Source: Arthrobacter sp. Soil736 (lineage in GTDB: Bacteria > Actinomycetota > Actinomycetes > Actinomycetales > Micrococcaceae). From it: DNA of 36,778 nt. The notes beneath the pieces are model-generated. The model did no database searches. It was not told the DNA's origin and worked only from the letters and a program-made list of their open reading frames with translations. A program made the translations under genes and the position numbers. Positions within the stretch are counted from its first letter, which is position 1; each line of letters begins with the position of its first letter. Below, piece after piece: positions 16,972-24,174 of the stretch. The stretch is taken from assembly GCF_001428005.1 (NCBI RefSeq), contig NZ_LMSB01000033.1:5753-42530 (forward strand). The letters run 5' to 3'.

Positions 16972-17772
16972 TTAGATGAGTCCACGGATGCTGCCGCCAT
17001 CCACGCCCCAGACGGAACCGGTAACGAAGCTGGTCACCGGGCTACAGAGCAACGCGATGACGCGTGCTACTTCCTCCGGGGTGCCGAGCCGTTCCAGGGG
17101 CAGCTGGCGCAGCTTCATTTCGTGTTCGACGGCTGCCTGGCGTTCCATCCCGTGCAGGGTTGCGAACGTGTCAGCGAAGCCGCCCGGCTTGGTCCAGAAC
17201 GGTGTCCAGATGGGTCCCGGTGCCACGGCGTTGACCCGGATCTTCGGGCCCTCTGCGCGGGCAATGGACTTCGTCAAGGCCAGGACGGCAGCCTTGCTGG
17301 CGGAGTAGTCGACAGGCTGGGCCTCAGGCTGGCGTGCGAGATCGGATGCGTTGTTGACGATGCACGGGGCCGCTGACTCGCGCAGGGCAGGCAAGGCGGC
17401 GCGGATGGCGCGCACGTAACTCATGAAGTTCAACTCCATGGTCAGCGCCCAGTCCTCGTCGGTGATCTGCTCGAAGGTCCGGACTGCTCCCGAGCCGACG
17501 TTGTTGATGAGAAGGTCCAGGCCGCCGAACTGGTCGATGGCCTCGGTAACTGCGTTGTTCGTTGCTTCGGCCTGGGTGAAGTCAACAACGGTCGGGACGA
17601 TCCGGCCAGGGTGGTCAGCGGCCAGTGCCTCAAGTTCGGTCAGAGCCGACTTGTCGATGTCCAGGGCAGCCACCGTGGCTCCTTCGGCGGTGAGCAGCAG
17701 GGCGGTGGCACGGCCAATGCCCAAGGCAGCGCCGGTGATGACGGCCTTTTTGCCGGTCAGTTCCAGTTCCAT
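16972..17772 (-). CDS. Short-chain dehydrogenase/reductase (SDR)
   Basis: A 266-residue classical SDR: TGAALGIGRATA nucleotide loop, acidic AALDID after strand 2 (NAD preference), LDLLINNVGSG, the Ser-Tyr-Lys triad (NNASDL...VDYSASKAAV) and the C-terminal GSVWGVDGGSIRG. An insertion of about 15 residues after IWTPFWTKPG forms a longer substrate loop. It is the middle gene of a three-gene leftward operon (SDR, SDR, NTF2-like). Substrate unknown; ring alcohol oxidation or ketone reduction in the island pathway is likely. Confidence 0.88.
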   Translation of the reverse strand: MELELTGKKAVITGAALGIGRATALLLTAEGATVAALDIDKSALTELEALAADHPGRIVPTVVDFTQAEATNNAVTEAIDQFGGLDLLINNVGSGAVRTFEQITDEDWALTMELNFMSYVRAIRAALPALRESAAPCIVNNASDLARQPEAQPVDYSASKAAVLALTKSIARAEGPKIRVNAVAPGPIWTPFWTKPGGFADTFATLHGMERQAAVEHEMKLRQLPLERLGTPEEVARVIALLCSPVTSFVTGSVWGVDGGSIRGLI

Positions 17773-17811
17773 GAGTAGTACCTTTCGATGGTTCGGTGTT
17801 CCTGTGGTGCT

Positions 17812-18599
17812 TTAGTTCTGATGCGCGGAAGAGCCTTCGGAGCCCGTCCGGAAATCAAAACCGGTGGTCAAGCCCCCGTCAGCTATAACAGTGGTGCCGA
17901 AGACGGCCGAGGACTCCTTGGAGAGCAGGAAAAGTGCCGAATTGGCGACTTCATCCGCTCCTGGAATGCGCCTGAGGGGCTGCCGCGCCTCACGGGTGGC
18001 CAGGAATTTCTCCGGGTCACTGGCCGAGGCCAGGTGGCGTTCAAAGAGTCCCGCCCGCATGGGCCCCGGTGCCAGCAGATTGAATTGGATGCCCGTGCGG
18101 GCGTAGTCCAAAGCAATGTGGTGAGGGCGGCCTTGGACGACGCATAGGACGCCAGCTGCTGCTCCGCGAAGTGGGCGTCCACACTGGTGACCACGACCAC
18201 GGAGGCGTGCACCGCTTTCTGCAGGTGCGGCATCAGCGTTTTGAGGGCGATGACGTTGCCGAGGACGTTCACTTCCCAGGTCCGCCTCCACGACTCCAGC
18301 GTCTCTTCCTCGAGCGTGCCGACACCAAGGATCGCTGCTGCGGCGATCAGCCCCAGTAATCCGTTGGCGCCGGCAGTGGCCGTTTTGGCTACTTCCTGCC
18401 AGGTCGCCTCTTCTGCGACGTTGCCGACGATGTGCTGGTACCGGGGGTGGTCCGTCAACTCTGCGGGGCTGCCTCCGAGGTCGACACCGAAGACGTGGCT
18501 TCCCGCTGACAGCAGTGCCTTCGCGCATTCCAGGCCCAACCCACTGGCTGTGCCCGTGACGATGACATGGTCGGGAAGAGTGAGTGTCCAGTCAGTCAT
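17812..18599 (-). pseudogene. Short-chain dehydrogenase/reductase, frameshifted
   Basis: Reading from ATG 18599, the first 160 residues are a good SDR: VTGTASGLGLECA, FGVDLGG, a poorly kept NNAG region (LIAAAAILG) and ASYASSKAAL with the catalytic Tyr and Lys. Near 18121-18130 the frame is lost, and the rest of the protein (IALDYARTGIQFNLLAPGPM to GTTVIADGGLTTG) continues in the -1 frame to 17812. Compared with the usual spacing between SKAAL and ALDYA, about four residues plus one base are missing, so a short deletion is more likely than a one-base error. It is the first gene after the 18677-18711 operator. Confidence 0.75.
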
Positions 18600-18675
18600 G
18601 AATCCTCTGTTACTTGCCTACTGCTCGGTATTAAGGACCACGTTGACCTCGTTCCGTTTGATTGGTTCGAGGACG

Positions 18676-18711
18676 ACGTTAAGTGATTTAACACACAGGT
18701 GTCAAGTAAAA
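18676..18711 (-). promoter_or_regulatory. Promoter/operator of the SDR-SDR-NTF2 operon
   Basis: On the minus strand TTGACAC (18705-18699) is followed by ATCACTTAAC near the expected -10. Seen on the plus strand, half-sites CGTTAAGTGATT (18677-18688) and TGTCAAGTAAAA (18700-18711) match those at 15305-15316 and 15327-15338, with almost the same spacing (23 against 22 bases). The third, inverted half-site is not evident. Shared control with the importer operon is likely. Confidence 0.6.
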
Positions 18712-18877
18712 GATTACATGTGCACTATTTGTGTAAACCAACGGCTGTCGGTCAACGCGCCACGGAGGAGTCCTAAGAAAGCGCGTTCTCCTACGAACTA
18801 AGGCCGTTCCTCTACTGAATGCGCGGTAAGAGAATGCTGGTCGCAGGCTCTGCCGCACAACCAGACACGCGAATTGT

Positions 18878-18918
18878 GTCAACTATCAGTTGACGAAGAA
18901 GCTAGCTTCGCTTACCTT
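18878..18918 (+). promoter_or_regulatory. Promoter with two palindromes, upstream of the thiolase operon
   Basis: GTCAACTATCAGTTGAC (18878-18894) is a perfect 7-base inverted repeat with a 3-base centre. It overlaps a -35-like TTGACG (18890-18895), which is followed after 17 bases by TACCTT (18913-18918). A second perfect palindrome, GAAGCTAGCTTC (18898-18909), lies in the spacer between them. The first NTF2-like codon is about 155 bases downstream. The arrangement fits a repressible promoter. The rest of the 18600-19074 gap holds no supportable gene. Confidence 0.5.
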
Positions 18919-19074
18919 GGAATGAGGCTGGGCCAAGAATCATCAGCTCAGGTTTGGCTTTCCCTAACGAAGGCCCGGCTTAACGTCGTGAAGAAGCAGC
19001 GTTGGGCGTGGACAGCAGGCGGAATCAGACTCGTGGCCTATAGTCGCCAACATTTTGAGCAAGGAGAGTGCTCC

Positions 19075-19476
19075 GTGGATAACGCCACTGCAGCCGAAAA
19101 AGACAAGATTGTAGCCTTGGAAGAAAAGCGCTACCAAGCCGTGGTCGATGGTGATTACGACGCCTTCGAGGATCTATGCCACCAGCGTCTGGTCTACACC
19201 CATTCACTGGGTGATCGTGACACGCTGAGCAGCTACCTGGAGAAGCTTCGCAAGGGCTACTACAGGTACCACCGGATCGACCACCCCATCGAAGACATCG
19301 TCCTGATCGGGGACACCGCGCTCGTACTGGGACAGATGAACGCGGACCTCACGGTCAACGGAACTCACAAGACGCTTGCCAACAGCGCACTCTCGGTATG
19401 GATCAAAGAGGGCGAGACCTGGAAATTTCTGGCGTACCAGCCGACTCCGCGCAAGGCCGCGCCTGCGGCAGCCTAA
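19075..19476 (+). CDS. NTF2-like (SnoaL/DUF4440-type) protein, paralogue
   Basis: A 133-residue protein from GTG 19075, which is preceded by AAGGAGAGTGCTCC; the open frame extends upstream but the ribosome site decides the start. It aligns end to end with the protein at 16500-16937: EEKRYQAVVDGDYDAFEDLC, LVYTHSLGDRD, YYRYHRIDHPIEDIVLIG, ALVLGQMNADL, WKFLAYQPTP. It is the first gene of the operon with thiolase and CoA-transferase. Two such genes placed at the heads or tails of neighbouring operons suggest two related steps or a heteromer. Enzymatic role (dehydratase, isomerase) is inference from the fold. Confidence 0.82.
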   Translation: MDNATAAEKDKIVALEEKRYQAVVDGDYDAFEDLCHQRLVYTHSLGDRDTLSSYLEKLRKGYYRYHRIDHPIEDIVLIGDTALVLGQMNADLTVNGTHKTLANSALSVWIKEGETWKFLAYQPTPRKAAPAAA

Positions 19477-19514
19477 CCCCCGCAACCTCTGTTCGCGTCA
19501 ACGAAGGAAAAACC

Positions 19515-20714
19515 ATGAACCAGGCTTTTGTGTACGACTCCGTGCGCACCCCGTTCGGCAAGTTCGGTTCCGGCCTCGCCGCCGTCCGCCCGGACGACCT
19601 TGCTGCACATGTGATCAAGGAGTCCGTGAAGCGCGCTCCCGCCCTGGATCCGGAGCGGATCGATGAGGTGATCTTCGGCAACGCCAACGGCGCGGGCGAG
19701 GAGAACCGCAACATCGCCCGGATGGGAACCCTGCTGGCCGGCCTTCCGGTGTCCATTCCCGGAACGACCGTGAACCGGCTGTGCGGTTCCTCGCTGGACG
19801 CGGCGATCATTGCCTCGCGCCAGATCAACGCCGGCGACGCCGAGCTGATGCTGGTGGGCGGCGCCGAATCGATGTCCCGCGCCCCGTGGGTGCTGCCGAA
19901 GACGGAGAAGCCCTACCCGGCCGGGGACATGACATTGGCTTCCACCACTTTGGGCTGGCGCCTGGTGAACAAGGCGATGCCCAAGGAGTGGACCATATCC
20001 AATGGTGAGGCTACGGAGCGGCTGCGCGAAAAGTACGGTGTGACCCGGCAGGCGCAGGACGAGTTCGCGGCGAACTCCCACAACCTTTCGGCCGCGGCGT
20101 GGGATGAGGGTTTCTACGACAACCTGGTCGCCTCGGTCCCGGGCACTGACCTCGTGCGGGACGAGGGCATCCGTCCCGGTTCCACGGCGGAGAAGCTTGC
20201 CGGGCTGAAGACGGTCTTCCGCACCGAAAACGGCACCGTCACTGCCGGCAACGCGTCCCCGCTGAACGACGGCGCCTCCGCAGCCTGGATCGGCTCCGAA
20301 GCGGCCGCCGGGCTGCTCGGGCTGGAACCGCTGGCCCGCATCGCCGGCCGCGGCGCGCACGGCAACGACCCGCAGTACTTCGGCTACGCCCCGGTGGAGG
20401 CGGCGAACAAGGCCCTCGCGAAGGCGGGCATCGGCTGGGACCAGGTGGGCGCCGTCGAACTTAACGAAGCCTTCGCCGCGCAGTCCCTGGCATGCATCAA
20501 CGTCTGGGGCATCGACGCCTCGATCGTGAACCGCCATGGCGGCGCGATCGCGATGGGCCACCCGCTCGGCGCGTCCGGCACCCGGATCCTCGGCACCCTC
20601 GCCCGGTCCCTGCAGGCCTCCGGGCAGCGCTGGGGCGTCGCCGCGATCTGCATCGGCGTGGGCCAGGGCCTGGCCGTTGTCCTCGAAAACGTAACTGCTG
20701 GTGTGAAGGGCTAA
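19515..20714 (+). CDS. pcaF: 3-oxoadipyl-CoA thiolase
   Basis: A 399-residue thiolase of normal length, ATG 19515 after GAAGGAAAAACC. Catalytic residues are visible: nucleophilic Cys in NRLCGSSLDA (about 89), the His of GHPLGASGTR, and the second Cys of AICIGVGQG near the C-terminus; NEAFAAQ carries the fourth conserved residue. It cleaves 3-oxoadipyl-CoA to succinyl-CoA and acetyl-CoA. The choice of 3-oxoadipyl-CoA over acetoacetyl-CoA rests on the neighbouring CoA-transferase genes and the hydroxyquinol/maleylacetate genes of the island. The CoA-transferase A gene follows after five bases. Confidence 0.9.
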   Translation: MNQAFVYDSVRTPFGKFGSGLAAVRPDDLAAHVIKESVKRAPALDPERIDEVIFGNANGAGEENRNIARMGTLLAGLPVSIPGTTVNRLCGSSLDAAIIASRQINAGDAELMLVGGAESMSRAPWVLPKTEKPYPAGDMTLASTTLGWRLVNKAMPKEWTISNGEATERLREKYGVTRQAQDEFAANSHNLSAAAWDEGFYDNLVASVPGTDLVRDEGIRPGSTAEKLAGLKTVFRTENGTVTAGNASPLNDGASAAWIGSEAAAGLLGLEPLARIAGRGAHGNDPQYFGYAPVEAANKALAKAGIGWDQVGAVELNEAFAAQSLACINVWGIDASIVNRHGGAIAMGHPLGASGTRILGTLARSLQASGQRWGVAAICIGVGQGLAVVLENVTAGVKG

Positions 20715-20719
20715 GAGAG

Positions 20720-21402
20720 ATGCTGAATTTTGTAGACACCGTGGCCGATGCCGTCGCCGGGATCAAGGACGGTTCCACCGTGATGATCGGCGGGTTCGGC
20801 AACGCCGGGCAGCCGTTCGAACTGATCGACGCGCTGATGGACTGCGGAGCCCGCGAGCTGACCGTGGTGAACAACAACGCCGGCCAGGGTGACCAGGGCC
20901 TGGCGCTGCTGATCAAGGAGGGCCGGGTGCGGAAGATGATCTGTTCCTTCCCGCGGCAGTCCGACTCCTGGCACTTCGACGCCAAGTACAAGGCCGGGCA
21001 GATCGAACTGGAGCTGGTCCCGCAGGGCAACCTTGCCGAGCGGATCCGTGCCGCCGGGGCCGGTATCGGCGGGTTCTTTACGCCCACGGGTTACGGCACG
21101 ATGCTGGCCGAGGGCAAGGAAACCCGGATCATCGGCGGCCGCGGCCAGGTGTTCGAGACCCGATCCACGCGGACGTCGCCCTGATCAAGGCGCTCAAGGC
21201 CGACGGCGTCGGGAACCTGGTGTACCGGAAGACGGCCCGGAACTTCGGCCCGATCATGGCCGCCGCCGCGAAGCAGACCATCGTCCAGGTCTCCGAGATT
21301 GTGCCCACCGGTTCCCTGGATCCGGAGGCCGTGGTGACCCCGGGGATCTACGTCAACACCATCGTCCGCGTCGCCGCGGGCATCACCGAAAAGGCGGCCT
21401 GA
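20720..21402 (+). pseudogene. pcaI: 3-oxoadipate CoA-transferase subunit A, single-base frameshift
   Basis: The first 147 residues from ATG 20720 are a normal family-I CoA-transferase alpha subunit: GIKDGSTVMIGGFGNAGQP, VNNNAGQGDQGLALLI, QGNLAERIRAAGAGIGGFFT. After GRGQVFET the frame is lost at the CCC run 21159-21161; adding one C restores PIHADVALIKALKADGVGNL and the remaining 60 residues to the stop at 21402. As it stands the product ends early at 21184. The gene lies between thiolase and subunit B in tight spacing (5 and 2 bases), so it is expected to be functional in the parent pathway. Either a recent mutation or a sequencing error in a homopolymer. Confidence 0.88.
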
Positions 21403-21404
21403 CC

Positions 21405-22097
21405 ATGAGCGCACAAACCAACAGCCAGACCAGCATCCAGACCTCCGACACGCCGCTGGGCCGCGACGACCTCGCCCGCCTCGTTGCCCGGGACATCAAA
21501 CCCGGCTCGTTCGTGAACCTGGGAATTGGCCAGCCCACCCTGGTGTCCAACTACCTCCAGCCAGAGCAGAACATCACGCTCCATACCGAGAACGGCATGC
21601 TGGGAATGGGCCCGGTCGCTGAAGGGGACCAGGTCGACGGCGACCTGATCAATGCCGGCAAGATCCCCGTCACCGAGCTCCCGGGCGCGTCCTACTTCCA
21701 CCACGCCGACTCGTTCGCGATCATGCGCGGCGGGCACCTGGACATCTGCGTGCTGGGCGCCTTCCAGGTCTCGGCCACCGGCGACCTCGCGAACTGGCAC
21801 ACCGGAGCCCCGGACGCCATCCCGGCCGTGGGCGGGGCAATGGACCTGGCCACGGGGGCCAAGGACGTCTTTGTGATGATGACCCTGCTCACTCGCGACG
21901 GCGCCTCCAAGATCGTCGAAGCCTGCACCTACCCGCTCACCGGCGTCGGCTGCGTCACCCGCGTGTACACCGACAAAGCCGTGTTCCTCACCCGCCCCGG
22001 CGGCGTGCAGGTCCGCGAAACCTTCGGCTGCACGCTCGAGGAACTCCAGGAACTGATACCCGTCCCGCTCACCGCAGCCCCCGCCGTCGAAGACTAA
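21405..22097 (+). CDS. pcaJ: 3-oxoadipate CoA-transferase subunit B
   Basis: A 230-residue beta subunit. FVNLGIGQPTLVSNYL leads to the active-site segment HTENGMLGMGP, in which the Glu forms the CoA thioester. Further typical segments are DLINAGKIPVTELPGASYFH and MRGGHLDICVLGAFQVSATG. With subunit A it moves CoA from succinyl-CoA to 3-oxoadipate. The start ATG is two bases after the subunit A stop, indicating co-translation. Confidence 0.92.
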   Translation: MSAQTNSQTSIQTSDTPLGRDDLARLVARDIKPGSFVNLGIGQPTLVSNYLQPEQNITLHTENGMLGMGPVAEGDQVDGDLINAGKIPVTELPGASYFHHADSFAIMRGGHLDICVLGAFQVSATGDLANWHTGAPDAIPAVGGAMDLATGAKDVFVMMTLLTRDGASKIVEACTYPLTGVGCVTRVYTDKAVFLTRPGGVQVRETFGCTLEELQELIPVPLTAAPAVED

Positions 22098-22106
22098 AGG
22101 CCTCAA

Positions 22107-22984
22107 ATGAGAATTGTCGGAGTCAAAGTTTCAGCAACCGGCCCAGTCTTTGCTAGTCGACTGGAAGAGGACGGCGATCAATCAACAGTTCTGCTCCTCA
22201 CCGACCTTCAGGCCTTCTGGTCCGACCCCTTCGCCTGGGTGTCCGCTGACAAGGAAACGGCCATACCCGACGCGCGAGTGTTTCCGGTGCAGGACGTCAG
22301 CATCGTTCCCCCCGTTCTTCCGTCCGCAAGGGTCTTGTGCATAGGGCTGAACTACCTCGCCCATGCTGCCGAAGGAAGCCATCGTCACGAGGAGCTGCCC
22401 TCGCCCCCAACCGTCTTCGGCCGGTGGACACAATCGCTTACCACCGGTAACACAGCTGTTCCCGTGCCATCAGGAGAGAACGGACTGGACTGGGAAGGTG
22501 AAATTGCTGCCTATGTCGGAAAGTCACTGTCCGATGCCTCAGCCGATGCAGCAAGAGCGGTAGTAATAGGGTTTTCAACATTCAACGACCTGACCGCGCG
22601 GACAACGCAGAAACTTACGTCCCAATGGACACTTGGAAAAAAGCCGACCGCAGCGGTCCGTTGGGACCTATCGTGACAGCCGACGAGGTCGGGGATCTCC
22701 GCCATGGCCTGCGGATTCAGACACGCGTCAACGGCACGACCGTGCAGGACGGCAACTCAAAGGACATGATCTTTGAGCTCGGCGAGACCATCTCACACAT
22801 TTCCCGCACCCTGACTCTGAACCCCGGAGACATCATCTGCACAGGGACACCGGACGGAGTCGGCTATGCACGCACACCCGAATGGCTTCTCCATCCTGGT
22901 GACACCGTGGAAGTCGAAGTGGAAAAACTTGGAACGTTGACCAACCCGATCATCTCCAACAGACACCGCAACGAACTGCGATGA
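22107..22984 (+). pseudogene. Fumarylacetoacetate hydrolase (FAH)-family protein, frameshifted
   Basis: Two overlapping frames together make one FAH-family protein of about 292 residues. The first frame has CIGLNYLAHAAE, TVFGRWTQSL and the metal-binding LDWEGEIAAYVGK (two Glu), then FNDLTARTTQ. At the A run 22637-22642 the frame is lost; a -1 step gives ADRSGPLGPIVTADEVGD and continues with ICTGTPDGVGYARTP and PGDTVEVEVEKLG to the stop at 22984. Unshifted translation ends at 22676. FAH-family enzymes hydrolyse or decarboxylate diketo acids or oxoacids. The gene starts nine bases after the CoA-transferase B stop, so it belongs to the lower-pathway operon. Substrate unknown. The shift site is described separately. 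Confidence 0.82.
22637..22658 (+). other. Slippery heptamer A AAA AAG and hairpin in the FAH gene
   Basis: The zero-frame codons are GGA AAA AAG, so bases 22637-22643 form A AAA AAG in exact slippery phase. A -1 slip gives the correct downstream FAH frame. Two bases later a hairpin GACCG-CAG-CGGTC (22646-22658) follows. Loss of one A from a seven-A run would leave the same trace. Confidence 0.5.
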
Positions 22985-22991
22985 CCCCCAG

Positions 22992-23094
22992 ATCACCCGG
23001 ACCGATCTCATAGATCTCACCAGACGCGGACGCATCATCATTCACGGTTTCGTGAATGCCCACATGCACACGTGGCAAACCGGCGGAGAAGCCA
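22992..23094 (+). pseudogene. Amidohydrolase N-terminal fragment
   Basis: In one frame the sequence reads RRGRIIIHGFVNAHMHTWQT, the start of a metal-dependent amidohydrolase of the cytosine deaminase/chlorohydrolase group; NAHMH holds the first two metal-binding His. It begins right after the FAH stop and ends about 30 residues later, where similarity is lost. It may be the remains of another gene of the operon. Confidence 0.55.
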
Positions 23095-23224
23095 GTCGAA
23101 GCAAAGCCCACGACCGCGAGCCAGCGCCTGGCAAGCGGTCCAACAAAGGGACGGCCGCAGTTGGCCGCACCTTCGCTCCGCCGCGGAACGACTCCCCCGC
23201 CCCGATTTCCGGGAGAGTTGGATT

Positions 23225-23665
23225 ATGCCAGCGCCCGTGCCACGTCGCACCCGCAGCTCCTGCAGGCCCGCGTTGCGGGCCTCGCCATCGACAACCTCGA
23301 CTTGATTCCGGTGAGGCCATGAGCCTCGACTGGGACGCCATGAATCCAGCACTTCGGCAGCAAGGAAGGCCTACTTACGGCCGTGCTGGAGGAATGGGAC
23401 CGAAGGACCGTAGAAAACAGCCTCACCGACGTCAGCGGCCTGCGCTACGCCGCCAACCTGGGCACCCTCGCAGCGCACTTGCGCGAAGCCGCCCAGGTCG
23501 GTGACATCGCTCCCTCCCCCTACGCAGATCGAAATGGAATGACGGCTACTCACCGCCATGATGGACGGCATCGGTATGCAATGGCTCCTCAACCCCGAAA
23601 CCGACATACACGCCAACGTCTCGGCTTATGTCGAACGAGCCATCGCTGCCTGGGGAGGTCGGTGA
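23225..23665 (+). pseudogene. TetR-family regulator, degraded by several frameshifts
   Basis: Pieces of one TetR regulator lie in order in different frames: a start MPAPVPRRTR after GGAGAG, then QLLQARVAGLAIDNLDLIPV (first helix region), then HFGSKEGLLTAVLEEWDRR (end of the DNA-binding domain), VSGLRYAANLGTLAAHLREA, and a C-terminal LLTAMMDGIGMQWLLNPETD ending WGGR and a stop at 23663-23665. At least three shifts separate the pieces. It cannot make a working protein. Confidence 0.65.
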
Positions 23666-24174
23666 CAGCAGGACCCGAGATCTTTCGGCCAAACCGACAA
23701 ATAACCAAAGTTGTCAGATGGGTATGCAAATGTGCCCCTGACCTGCGCCGATACCTTGCGGCGACCGCCTGACGACCCATCTGTATCTCCGCATTTTATA
23801 CACCAGTGATTGTTGACTCAGGAGATGGGTGCAGTAAATGCTCTAGCTCGCTGAAGCAAGTGAGCGGCCACGTGGAACCTGGCACTCATCCTTTGACAGG
23901 CTCTTGCCAGCCACCGCCATGGTGTGCACCATTGAACTCGTCACCCCCAACGTGGCCGGACTGCCAGCGCAGTTGCGGTGGTACCAGGCACTTCCGTCGG
24001 CCGACCTTCACGCCGGGCCGGCAGTCTTTCAGGCCGTGAACTGAGGAAAACGACATGGGGCCTTCACGCTCATACGACCGCTTTCGGCCAGGGCGTATTC
24101 GTCCGCTTCGCGGACCCTACGGTTAAGCCCCACCGAACATCATTCATCGCATTAGGCCTTGAGGAGCAATAGCC
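23666..24174. other. Stretch without a supportable gene
   Basis: A 41-codon frame at 23919-24044 (VCTIELVTPNVAGLPAQLRW, then WYQALPSADLH) faintly resembles the start of a glyoxalase/VOC-fold protein but stops early; similarity is too weak to call. Nothing else is convincing. Confidence 0.4.

Noticed and set aside
19473..20561. Minus-strand open frame of 362 codons opposite the thiolase
   Set aside because: Antisense shadow; Arg/Val/Gly-rich, no family, and the thiolase frame has all catalytic motifs.
23919..24044. Glyoxalase/VOC-fold protein start
   Set aside because: Too short and too weak; could be chance.
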